A DNA stretch of 64,000 bases from Lentisphaerota bacterium. Lineage in GTDB: Bacteria > Verrucomicrobiota > Lentisphaeria > Victivallales > Victivallaceae. The position numbers and the translations under genes were made by a program. Below are positions 25,402-32,812 of this stretch, one piece after another (the stretch's first letter is position 1; the number at the start of each line of letters is the position of its first letter). The stretch is taken from positions 1-64,000 of the forward strand of contig SUWF01000008.1 of the NCBI GenBank assembly GCA_015061575.1, read 5' to 3'. The notes beneath the pieces are model-generated. The model had not been told where the DNA came from, did no database searches, and saw nothing but the letters and a program-made list of their open reading frames with translations.

Positions 25402-26733
25402 ATGTTGAGTTTTATAATCCGGAGATTGGGTGAATCTGTATTGGTGATGCTGGGAGTGCTGCTGTTGACCTTTGTGTTGTTTCAGATGGCAGCAGGGGAT
25501 CCGGCCGCCGCTGTGCTGGGTAAAAATCCCAAGCCGCTGGAAATCGAAAGTTTGCGGCGGGAGCTGAAAAGCGACCTGCCGCTGTTTTACGGCCACTGGT
25601 GCAAAAGCGAAGTTTACACTGCTTGCGATTACAGGAAAAAGTCAGCTGTTTTACCCGGTATTGAATTGCCGGATAACGCAGAGTTTAAAAATGGCGCTGT
25701 ATATTTGCCATATAATGAAAGTGTAAAATTTCAACGCCGTTTTCCGGAGGGGGATAAAGTCCTTTGCCGTATAAGCGGCAGTGGGATTTGGAGCGTAGAC
25801 AACCGGGAAATAAAATTAACAGTTTGCCGTTGCTGCGGCGGAAGTTCCAGTCAAGAGATAATTCTGGAGAGTGTTCCGGAAACTTTAACCGTAAAGGCTG
25901 CGGAAAAACGGGAACATAATGCGGTGGAAAAAGTGGAGTTTTTCCGCTATCAGGAAAACGCTTTCAACAGTCAATTCCTCAATTCGCTGCGGGAACTGGT
26001 GGATGTTAAAAAGGAATTTCCTTATTTGACATTTTTGAATTTCGGCAAAACCATTACCACCCGGGAGCCGATCAACCGGATCATTGCCCGCGGTATATGG
26101 CCGTCGCTTTCGGTGATGCTGCCGGTATTTCTGCTGGAACTGGTGCTGGGGATCATTCTTGCTTTGCTGGCCACGGCTTGCAAAGATACTTTGATCGACC
26201 GGGCGATGCTGGTGCTGTCGGTAGCCGGTATGAGTATAAGTTATCTGGTGCTGATAATCGGTGGACAGTGGTTTTTAGGGTATTACCTCAACTGGTTTCC
26301 GGTTTGGGGATGGCAGGGAGTGAATTATTTGATATTGCCAATTCTGCTGGGGGTGATTTCCGGCTTGGGCGGCGGAGTGCGATTTTACCGGACAGTTTTT
26401 GTCAACGAGCTGAAAAACGAATATTTGCGGACAGCTTCCGCTAAGGGCTGTTCCCGGGTGAGTGTTTACAGTAAACATCTTTTGCGCAATGCACTTATAC
26501 CTATAATAGCCCGGGCTTCGGCGACTTTGCCGTTTATCTTTACCGGAAGTTTGCTTTTGGAATCATTTTTCGGCATTCCGGGCTTGGGCTATGCTTCGAT
26601 CGACGCATTGAACAACTCGGATTTAGCTTTGCTCAAAGCGCTTACCATTGTCAATGCGCTGCTGTTTGTCGTGATAAATCTGCTGGCCGATTTATTGTGC
26701 GCATGGGCTGATCCACGCATCAGAATTAAATAG
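25402..26733 (+). CDS. DppB-type ABC permease with a large extracytoplasmic insert
   Basis: A 443-residue permease, over 100 residues longer than ordinary DppB/OppB. The N-terminus (MLSFIIRRLGESVLVMLGVL) and the C-terminal five spans are standard, with the ATPase-coupling loop in EYLRTASAKGCSRVSVYSKHLL and the final FFGIPGLGYASIDAL. Between spans 1 and 2, residues about 60-215 form a soluble insert with a CRCCGG cluster. DppB normally pairs with DppC, two ATPases and a binding protein. None is next to it; a regulated pseudopilin gene follows. It may be a relic or may pair with subunits elsewhere. Confidence 0.82.
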   Translation: MLSFIIRRLGESVLVMLGVLLLTFVLFQMAAGDPAAAVLGKNPKPLEIESLRRELKSDLPLFYGHWCKSEVYTACDYRKKSAVLPGIELPDNAEFKNGAVYLPYNESVKFQRRFPEGDKVLCRISGSGIWSVDNREIKLTVCRCCGGSSSQEIILESVPETLTVKAAEKREHNAVEKVEFFRYQENAFNSQFLNSLRELVDVKKEFPYLTFLNFGKTITTREPINRIIARGIWPSLSVMLPVFLLELVLGIILALLATACKDTLIDRAMLVLSVAGMSISYLVLIIGGQWFLGYYLNWFPVWGWQGVNYLILPILLGVISGLGGGVRFYRTVFVNELKNEYLRTASAKGCSRVSVYSKHLLRNALIPIIARASATLPFIFTGSLLLESFFGIPGLGYASIDALNNSDLALLKALTIVNALLFVVINLLADLLCAWADPRIRIK

Positions 26734-26818
26734 TATTACGATTTAAAATATCGTAATAATATTTGATTTTTGCGGAACTTTGTGGTATATTATTACGCTT
26801 TTTAAATTCGTAATAATA
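26734..26818 (+). promoter_or_regulatory. Promoter flanked by two related dyads ahead of the pseudopilin operon
   Basis: TTGATT (26763-26768), 17 nt, TATATT (26786-26791). Dyad 1 is TATTACGAT/ATCGTAATA (26734-26758). Dyad 2 is TATTATTACG/CGTAATAATA (26788-26818). They share the half-site TATTACG and lie upstream of the -35 and over the start region, as expected for a cooperative repressor. The regulator is unknown. Confidence 0.65.
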
Positions 26819-26847
26819 ATTTGTTGACGATCAGAAGGTTTGTCATT

Positions 26848-27948
26848 ATGAAGAAGCAAATTTTCACTTTTATAGAACTATGGGTGAGAGTTGCTTGTCA
26901 GGTAGGTGTTTTGCCGTTATATTACCTCAAAAAAATTTATAAAAACTACACCTCTTTACGCCCGCAAGGGCGCACTTCACGCTTTTTTGGCAATCGCCAA
27001 AAAAGCTCTTCACAACCTCACATCTTCACTCAATCAGCGTTCACGCTGATTGAACTGTTGGTGGTCACCTCACAACTCTGCCGTGATTTTTTCAAACGCT
27101 TTATTTTTACGGATCAGTACGGATGTGTACGGAAACATACGGAGAGTGCCGCTCACAAAAATACGCCGCATCATACTTGCAAAGCAAGTGCTTCATGTTT
27201 GCCGCAGGCAAACGCTTCATGCAGCAACGCTGCGCTTCACACGGCGGAGCCGTGCTTCATTCGATCAGCGTTCACGCTGATTGAACTGTTGGTGGTTATT
27301 GCCATTATAGCCATTCTGGCGGCTTTGCTGTTGCCGGCACTTTCGGCGGCAAGGGGGAGTGCCAAATCGATTTCTTGCGTGAGCAATCTTAAGCAAATAG
27401 GTTTGACGCACATAAATTATTGCAGCGATAATGCAGATATGACTCCTCCGGTATGGTCGCCCCGCCGCTGGATCGATTCGCTGGGGGAATATCTTGAAAA
27501 AAAACAGCAAGATAACGGCAATGTCTGGGTGTGTCCGGAAGATGCCCGCACCGGAGCCGACCGTTGTGTTTGGGGAAATGATAACAGTGTTTTAAGTTAC
27601 GGCATAAATCAGGCGTACCGGCATGACCCGGATTACCGGGTCAAACCGTATCTCTTGTGGAATGGTATTGACAGCAAGCTGATAAAAAATCCCGGTGAAT
27701 TTATCACTTTTGCTGATTGTACTTATTATTGGGTCGGGGCAAGTTTCGGGGAGCCGATGGAACCGATAATTGAACGCAGTGAACCGGCGGTAAATGGCGG
27801 CTGTTACGGACATGTGTCGCTGCGGCATTCGGAAAGCAGCCGGAGATTTAATGCGGCTTTTTTTGACGGCCATGTGGAAAGTCTGACAGCGTACAAGATG
27901 CCCACTCAATATTGGGATTACAATAACGACGCCCACGACGATTTTTAA
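26848..27948 (+). CDS. Pseudopilin-like (DUF1559/H-X9-DG type) protein with a repeat-expanded N-terminus
   Basis: A 366-residue protein starting [11 protein letters not shown] at 26848 (AAGG upstream). The prepilin N-terminal motif appears three times in one frame: FTFIEL at residue 6, FTLIELLVV at 65 and FTLIELLVV at 142. Only the last is followed by the full hydrophobic helix [18 protein letters not shown]. The C-terminus carries the H-X9-DG motif ([20 protein letters not shown]). About 136 extra residues separate the start from the functional pilin helix and are encoded by hairpin arrays. The residue before the functional Phe is Ala, not the usual Gly. It leads an apparent operon with an ABC importer and a radical SAM gene. 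Whether it is processed or even functional is uncertain. Confidence 0.75.
   Translation: MKKQIFTFIELWVRVACQVGVLPLYYLKKIYKNYTSLRPQGRTSRFFGNRQKSSSQPHIFTQSAFTLIELLVVTSQLCRDFFKRFIFTDQYGCVRKHTESAAHKNTPHHTCKASASCLPQANASCSNAALHTAEPCFIRSAFTLIELLVVIAIIAILAALLLPALSAARGSAKSISCVSNLKQIGLTHINYCSDNADMTPPVWSPRRWIDSLGEYLEKKQQDNGNVWVCPEDARTGADRCVWGNDNSVLSYGINQAYRHDPDYRVKPYLLWNGIDSKLIKNPGEFITFADCTYYWVGASFGEPMEPIIERSEPAVNGGCYGHVSLRHSESSRRFNAAFFDGHVESLTAYKMPTQYWDYNNDAHDDF
26959..27051 (+). repeat. First hairpin cluster inside the pseudopilin gene
   Basis: Three palindromes lie in sequence: CGCCC-GCAA-GGGCG (26959-26972), GCTTTTTTGGC-AATC-GCCAAAAAAGC (26981-27006) and AATCAGCG-TTCA-CGCTGATT (27032-27051). Linkers contain CTTCAC. 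The right arm of the third is the start of the codons for FTLIELLVV. Confidence 0.8.
27108..27147 (+). repeat. Four tandem decamers TACGGANNNN
   Basis: TACGGATCAG, TACGGATGTG, TACGGAAACA and TACGGAGAGT run head to tail. The reverse strand of 46021-46060 carries a similar 10-bp periodic repeat. Confidence 0.7.
27175..27281 (+). repeat. Array of variable hairpins with constant GCTTCA(T/C) linkers
   Basis: Stems differ but the linker is fixed. They are ACTTGC-AAA-GCAAGT (27175-27189), GTTTGCC-GCA-GGCAAAC (27197-27213), GCAGC-AAC-GCTGC (27221-27233), ACGGC-GGA-GCCGT (27241-27253) and ATCAGCG-TTCA-CGCTGAT (27264-27281). GCTTCAT, GCTTCAT, GCTTCAC and GCTTCAT sit between them. All of it is translated in frame. 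Confidence 0.85.
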
Positions 27949-27958
27949 TAGAGTTGTT

Positions 27959-28771
27959 ATGAAGAAAATAATCAGTTTTTTGGTATTAGCAATATTGCTG
28001 ACCGGGTGTAAACCGGCAGTAACGACGCCAGTCAAAGCAGAAAATTTGCGGATACTGTCGCTGGTAACTTGTGCCGACTATATTATGACCGAACTTGGGA
28101 CAAAGGATAAAATCGTTGCCATTGACCGCCACGGTCGCTTGCTGGATAGTATGCAGAATGTGCCGGTAACAGTTGCTGGTGGCGTGGTATCCCGGGAAAT
28201 GCTGCGAAAATACCGGATCAATTACGCTATAATCTGGTATTATCAGCGTAATTTGCTGGAATTATTCAATAAAGAGCAGATCCCGGTCATGGTCGTGGAG
28301 CCGGTCAGTTTGACGAATTATCCGGAGTTGGTGCGCAAGTTGGGCGAACTTTGCGGAAAGACGGCAGCTGCGGAAAGCCTGGTGGAACATTTTACCGGAG
28401 CGTTTCCGCCTGCAGCCTCAACTCAGAAGGGCGGTGTGCCGGTTTATATTGAGCTTTATGCGCCGTGGAAAAGTCCTTCTGCCAACGGATATATTGCAGA
28501 GATCATGCAGCGGGCAGGGGGGCAGCTGACGGCGGCAGGTACTCAAGGCGGGACTGTTTCGCCGGAAGTTGTGGCGCTGGCCAGAGTGGAAGTTATATTT
28601 TTTGTGGAAGGCTTCGGCTCAGCAGCCGAAATTGCCGGCCGGGCGGCTTTGCGGAATACTCCGGCAGTCAAAAACAAAAGGATTTTTGCCATACCCCGCA
28701 AGCTGGTTTGCGAAGGGGTGGCACCGGAAGAATTATTGAATTTTTTTAGCAATAAAATAAAGGATAAATAA
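27959..28771 (+). CDS. Lipoprotein ABC substrate-binding protein (BtuF/FepB-like)
   Basis: A 270-residue lipoprotein: signal peptide MKKIISFLVLAILLTGC with the lipobox cysteine at 17. The rest has the two-lobed helical-backbone fold of class III binding proteins (RILSLVTCADYIMTELGTKDKIVAI near the start, SPEVVALARVEVIFF late), used for vitamin B12, heme and siderophores. No cobalamin riboswitch is visible upstream, so the ligand is open. It follows the pseudopilin by 10 nt and is probably cotranscribed with it and with the radical SAM, permease and ATPase genes. Confidence 0.85.
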   Translation: MKKIISFLVLAILLTGCKPAVTTPVKAENLRILSLVTCADYIMTELGTKDKIVAIDRHGRLLDSMQNVPVTVAGGVVSREMLRKYRINYAIIWYYQRNLLELFNKEQIPVMVVEPVSLTNYPELVRKLGELCGKTAAAESLVEHFTGAFPPAASTQKGGVPVYIELYAPWKSPSANGYIAEIMQRAGGQLTAAGTQGGTVSPEVVALARVEVIFFVEGFGSAAEIAGRAALRNTPAVKNKRIFAIPRKLVCEGVAPEELLNFFSNKIKDK

Positions 28772-28774
28772 ACC

Positions 28775-29518
28775 ATGGCTTTTCATCGAATAACCTATCA
28801 CGAGCAATATAAATTTGCTACTTTGCACAACTACGGCTGTACTTTCCGCTGTTCATTTTGCAGTTACAAACTCCGCAGCGGAGCCAACGGGCGGCCGGGA
28901 TTTGCTTATCCGGCTCCCAAACAATATTTGAGTGTGGAAGAAATCAAGAAAGTTCTGCTGGAGCTGCGCCCCGAAAAGGTCTATTTTATGGGCGGCGAAC
29001 CTACCGTAGCCAAAGAGTTGCCGGAGATACTCAAGTTCGCCAAAGAGGAACTTCATGCCATGACTAAACTCGGCCACACCAACGGCAGTATGCTGCCATT
29101 GGAGAATTTGGACGGAGCCAACGTGGGATTCAAGGCCTGGAGCCAAGAGCTGCATACAAAGATCACCGGCCGACCGCAGGAATTGATTTACGGTAATTTT
29201 GAGAAAGCCTTCCAAAGCGGGATGCAGCTGGCCGCCAATATGGTCTATGTGCCGGGTTTGGTGGAAAAAACTGAATTTGAAGGATGTGTAAAGTTTTTAA
29301 GTCAGCTTTCCAGCGATATACCGTTCCATATCATGGGTTACATCCCGGTGCCGGGCGAACCGTGGAGAAGACCCACTGAGGAGGAGATGAACGATATTAC
29401 TGATTTGTGCCGGAAGTATTTGAAAAATGTGGCGGCATCGCATTTAAGCACCGAAGAGGCTTTGGATCTGAGCTGCCGGGATGACCGCTTCAGGGTCAAG
29501 ACGGTTGCCGGGGCTTAA
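28775..29518 (+). CDS. Radical SAM enzyme
   Basis: A 247-residue protein with the radical SAM cysteine triad C-x3-C-x2-C in GCTFRCSFCSY (about residues 16-24) and the SAM-binding GGE motif in YFMGGEPTV. It is short, with no SPASM or B12-binding extension, resembling activase-type radical SAM proteins. The gene starts 4 nt after the binding-protein stop and ends 6 nt before the permease start, so it is embedded in the ABC importer operon. This suggests it modifies the imported ligand or needs it. I do not recognise a named family. Confidence 0.85.
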   Translation: MAFHRITYHEQYKFATLHNYGCTFRCSFCSYKLRSGANGRPGFAYPAPKQYLSVEEIKKVLLELRPEKVYFMGGEPTVAKELPEILKFAKEELHAMTKLGHTNGSMLPLENLDGANVGFKAWSQELHTKITGRPQELIYGNFEKAFQSGMQLAANMVYVPGLVEKTEFEGCVKFLSQLSSDIPFHIMGYIPVPGEPWRRPTEEEMNDITDLCRKYLKNVAASHLSTEEALDLSCRDDRFRVKTVAGA

Positions 29519-29524
29519 TAGCTG

Positions 29525-30520
29525 ATGAGTAAGTTGGAAAAAGTAAAATTTCCGGCCGCTGTTCTGCTGCTGCTTTTAACTGCACTCGGGGCGTTATGCT
29601 GCTGCGGCGGAGAGCTGTCATGGAAAGATTTTCTGCAGTGCCTGGGTTCCCCAAGTCAGAATGAGGCAGCCGCGGCTGTATTCTGGCAGATACGCCTGCC
29701 GAGGATCGCCGGGGCTGCTGCCGCCGGAGCTTTGCTGGCCGCTGCGGGCTGTACGGTGCAGCTTTTGTTCCGTAATCCGCTGAGTTCGCCGCATGTGCTT
29801 GGCTCGGTGAATACGGCGGCATTGGGCGCTGTAGCGGTGTGGCTGCTGGGCGGCACGACTATGGCCGGAATGCTGCTGGGCAGTACTGCCGGTGCGCTGG
29901 CTTCGCTGTTGCTGCTGCTGTTTATCGGACGGGGATATCAGCAGACCGGTACGCTGCTGCTGGCCGGGATCGCGCTCAATGCTTTTGCGGCGTCGGCCAT
30001 GAGTGGTATATTGTTTATTTCGGGCGAACATCTGGAGGGAATAATTTTCTGGCTGCTGGGCGGGTTCTGGCGGCTGGATTGGCTGCGCAGTGCGATCTTG
30101 CTGGCGGGGGCAGGGGTGGTCATGCTGATCTTGCTGCTGCAGCGGCGGGAAATGAATATGCTTTATCTGGGGGAAAGGGCAGCGGCCGCCGCCGGAGTCA
30201 ATACCCGGCAGGTGATCGCGGTGGCGGTACTGGCCGCGGCGCTGGCTACTGCTTTGGTGGTCGGCAACTGCGGGGTGATCGGTTTTGTGGGACTGCTGAT
30301 ACCGCATATTGCCCGGCGGATTTATGGCGGAGAGTTCCGGAATCATTTGCTGGGGGCGGGGCTGTTGGGCGCTATATTGCTGATTGCTGCTGATTGGGCA
30401 GGACGGTGTTTATTTGCGCCGCTGGAAATGCCCGTGGGGATATTGACATCGCTGATCGGGGCGCCGTTTTTCTTTGTTTTGATCGTTATGCGGCTGAAAA
30501 CTCCGGGAGGACGGCAATGA
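29525..30520 (+). CDS. FecCD-family ABC permease (BtuC-like)
   Basis: A 331-residue permease with about ten spans. FRNPLSSPHVLGSVNTAALGA and GNCGVIGFVGLLIPHIARRIYG are signature FecCD/BtuC segments; the latter includes the loop that contacts the ATPase. Members import siderophores, heme or cobalamin. It overlaps the ATPase gene by 4 bp (ATGA). Confidence 0.93.
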   Translation: MSKLEKVKFPAAVLLLLLTALGALCCCGGELSWKDFLQCLGSPSQNEAAAAVFWQIRLPRIAGAAAAGALLAAAGCTVQLLFRNPLSSPHVLGSVNTAALGAVAVWLLGGTTMAGMLLGSTAGALASLLLLLFIGRGYQQTGTLLLAGIALNAFAASAMSGILFISGEHLEGIIFWLLGGFWRLDWLRSAILLAGAGVVMLILLLQRREMNMLYLGERAAAAAGVNTRQVIAVAVLAAALATALVVGNCGVIGFVGLLIPHIARRIYGGEFRNHLLGAGLLGAILLIAADWAGRCLFAPLEMPVGILTSLIGAPFFFVLIVMRLKTPGGRQ

Positions 30521-31260
30521 GTTTGCAGATAAAAGAGTTATCTTTTGCCTATCATCAAAACCGGCAGCCGGTTTTGCGCAATATATCTTGCACCTTTGAG
30601 CCCGGGCGGTTTTACGGGATTTTCGGCGCCAACGGCAGCGGCAAAAGTTCTTTGCTCAAACTGGCTGCCGGCGAGCTGGATGCTCAAGGCACAGTGGAGT
30701 TGGAAGGCAAAAATATTGCCAGTTTCACTCCCCGGGAAAAAGCGCTGCTGCTGGCGGTATCGGCGCAGGAAAATGAACTTGTATTGCCGTTCAAAGTCCG
30801 GGAATGTATCCGGCTGGGGAGGTATGTTCACGGCGATGACGGCAACGCAATGGTGGAAAAACTTTTGAGCGAGTGGAACGTACGGCATCTGGCGGAACGG
30901 CCGTTTGCGGAGCTCAGCGGCGGCGAACAGCAGCGCATCAAGCTGCTGCGGGTCTTGGCGCAGGATACTTGTTATCTGCTGTTGGATGAACCGGCAGCTT
31001 CGCTGGATTGGAGTCGTCAGCTGGAGCTTTACGAAAAACTTCAACACCTTTCCCATACGGAAAACCGTTGCGTGATCATGGTCTGCCACGATTTATACAT
31101 TGCACCCGGATTTATTGACGAAATGCTGCTGCTGAAAAATGGCGAACTGCTTTACAGCGGCTTGCCGGAAGGCGCTGCTGCGGAACGGGCGGCGGAAGCG
31201 GCTTTTGACCGGGCCGTAAATATCAAACGGCAGGCCCACAGCGTTCAGGTCAGCTGGTAA
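30517..31260 (+). CDS. ABC ATPase of the FecCD-type importer (BtuD/FepC-like)
   Basis: A 247-residue ATPase. The start MSLQIKELSF at 30517 lies on the ATGA overlap; a longer frame from 30394 runs inside the permease gene and is rejected. Walker A is GANGSGKSS, the signature LSGGEQQR, Walker B YLLLDEP and the H-loop VCHD. It powers the upstream permease. Its 3' end overlaps the convergent GntR-fusion regulator gene by 11 bp. Confidence 0.93.
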   Translation: MSLQIKELSFAYHQNRQPVLRNISCTFEPGRFYGIFGANGSGKSSLLKLAAGELDAQGTVELEGKNIASFTPREKALLLAVSAQENELVLPFKVRECIRLGRYVHGDDGNAMVEKLLSEWNVRHLAERPFAELSGGEQQRIKLLRVLAQDTCYLLLDEPAASLDWSRQLELYEKLQHLSHTENRCVIMVCHDLYIAPGFIDEMLLLKNGELLYSGLPEGAAAERAAEAAFDRAVNIKRQAHSVQVSW

Positions 31261-32659
31261 GGTTGGCTTTCCGGGCGTTACGCAGTATGGCGTTGATCCG
31301 GCGGGCGACATTTTTGCAGTGCAGATTAACTGGTTCAACGCCGCAGATCACGGTACGCAAATAGCGGTTCAGTTCGTTGAGTGCAGCGTAAGGTACCGGA
31401 TGCGGATTATCTGCATAGCTCAATGCGGTATTATATGCGGCAGTCAGTCCGGGAAATTCCGGTTCGTAAGCCGCCAGAGCCAGTTTTTGCATATCCAATC
31501 GAGCCGGCAGCGCAGTGCAGCCGGGCAGCAGACTTTGCACCGAAGCACTCTGCAGATAGTTTAAAACACTTACCGCCAGAGCCGGGTCGCAATTTTTGCC
31601 GACTGCCACGCCCTCCCAGAAGAGCCACGAAGTTGCCTGCCGGGCCTGCGGCAAGGTTTTGATGCGGAAACTCTGGCATCCACAGCCCGGTTTCAGATTG
31701 ATCATCGAAGCAATATGCAAGGGCAGCGGTGTACGCTTGAGTACATCTTTTTTTATTTCATCAAGTACCCGGCGCTGATCGGCGATCAGCAGTCCCAGCT
31801 GTTGATTATGCAGATAGTATTCAAGCATTTTCAATATCTCTTTGACCGGGCGGCTGTCCAGATTTATATGCTGCATATCTTCATTGAACAGCGGTGAACC
31901 GTAACTGCGGAAAATTCCCTCCAGATAGCGGTAGTCCAGCGGCATGATCATCAGCGCCTGACCGGAGCGCTGCAATTTAGTCAGCTGCAGAAACCACGCA
32001 TCATAAAAATTGCTCAGCTCCGGAATTTGCACGCTTATATTTTCTGAACGGTTGATCATTTGCAGAGCCGGTCCGCAAGTCAGGGGCAGGGCGTAGAGTT
32101 CTTTTTGGGGATCCGAGCCCAATCGGATCCCCGCCGGAACAAAATCTGCCGGATCGATCTGCAAGCCCGGCAGGTCGGCCAGCGGCTTCAAGCGGCTGCG
32201 CAAAGTGTGGTTGTGCAGCATGAGTTTTATTTGAATGGAATCGGCAAAAATAAAATCGTAATCGTTGTAATAAATCCGTTCGATCTGTTCTGCCCGGGAA
32301 GCATATTCGCAGCGCAGTTCCAGATTGGGTTCTTTCCGGCAAAATTCCAGCAGCTTTTTTTCCATGATACGGATAAAAAGCCATTGTATGGGCTGGGTAG
32401 CTAATATTTTTAACTGCCGTTTGTTGGAGGATGTATTGGTTTGCTGCGGCGCACAAATCCTGGTTCCGCAGTGTTTTATGCGTTCCAGACGCCCCGCGGC
32501 GGCCAGCTCCCGCAACACCCGGTTCATGGTTATTGAACTTACTGCAAAACGGCGGCACAGCTCCGGCAGGGTCGGCAGATAGTCGCCGATCTGCAAAGAG
32601 TTCAGCAGCTCTTTTTCCAGTGCTTTGCGAACACTTTTATATTTAAATTCCCGGGCCAT
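31250..32659 (-). CDS. GntR-type DNA-binding domain fused to a solute-binding-protein-like sensor
   Basis: A 469-residue regulator. Residues about 1-70 form a GntR winged helix (PTLPELCRRFAVSSITMNRVLRELAAAGRLERI). The remaining 390 residues resemble an ABC extracellular sugar-binding protein (family 1) without a signal peptide: DFIFADSIQIKLM, ADLPGLQIDPADF, LYALPLTCGPALQM. Such cytoplasmic fusions would sense an oligosaccharide directly. It is divergent from the heparinase-like gene, its likely target. Confidence 0.85.
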   Translation of the reverse strand: MAREFKYKSVRKALEKELLNSLQIGDYLPTLPELCRRFAVSSITMNRVLRELAAAGRLERIKHCGTRICAPQQTNTSSNKRQLKILATQPIQWLFIRIMEKKLLEFCRKEPNLELRCEYASRAEQIERIYYNDYDFIFADSIQIKLMLHNHTLRSRLKPLADLPGLQIDPADFVPAGIRLGSDPQKELYALPLTCGPALQMINRSENISVQIPELSNFYDAWFLQLTKLQRSGQALMIMPLDYRYLEGIFRSYGSPLFNEDMQHINLDSRPVKEILKMLEYYLHNQQLGLLIADQRRVLDEIKKDVLKRTPLPLHIASMINLKPGCGCQSFRIKTLPQARQATSWLFWEGVAVGKNCDPALAVSVLNYLQSASVQSLLPGCTALPARLDMQKLALAAYEPEFPGLTAAYNTALSYADNPHPVPYAALNELNRYLRTVICGVEPVNLHCKNVARRINAILRNARKANLTS

Positions 32660-32733
32660 AAACTGATCCTTTATGATTATTTAAAATATACTTTAATACC
32701 AAAATGCCGGTAATGCCAATCGGAAATACTGAA

Positions 32734-32778
32734 AAAAACGTTTTTGAGTTTGAAAATATTGTAAAAATATGGTAAACT
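32734..32778 (+). promoter_or_regulatory. Promoter of the heparinase-like gene with AAAAACGTTTTT palindrome
   Basis: TTGAAA (32750-32755), 17 nt, TAAACT (32773-32778). A 12-bp perfect palindrome AAAAACGTTTTT (32734-32745) lies just upstream of the -35. Its core AAAACGTTTT is also the core of the operator-like palindrome at 62398-62413. Confidence 0.6.
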
Positions 32779-32812
32779 GCCATTGAGAGTAATCTGAAAT
32801 GGGAGAATACTA

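Larger units (their letters stand above)
27033..27296 (+). repeat. 33-bp perfect direct repeat bounding a 231-bp in-frame insertion
   Basis: The same 33 bp occur at 27033-27065 and 27264-27296 and encode the [11 protein letters not shown] region. The offset of 231 bp is 77 codons, so the reading frame is preserved. This looks like an insertion or expansion that duplicated its target. Confidence 0.85.

Noticed and set aside
26700-27000. Cobalamin riboswitch upstream of the BtuF-like operon
   Set aside because: No B12 box or surrounding structure could be seen; the upstream region is A/T-rich with two dyads.
26959-27281. CRISPR array reading of the pseudopilin repeats
   Set aside because: The repeated part is only a 7-nt linker, the intervening parts are themselves palindromes of unequal length, the sequence is coding, and no cas genes are present.
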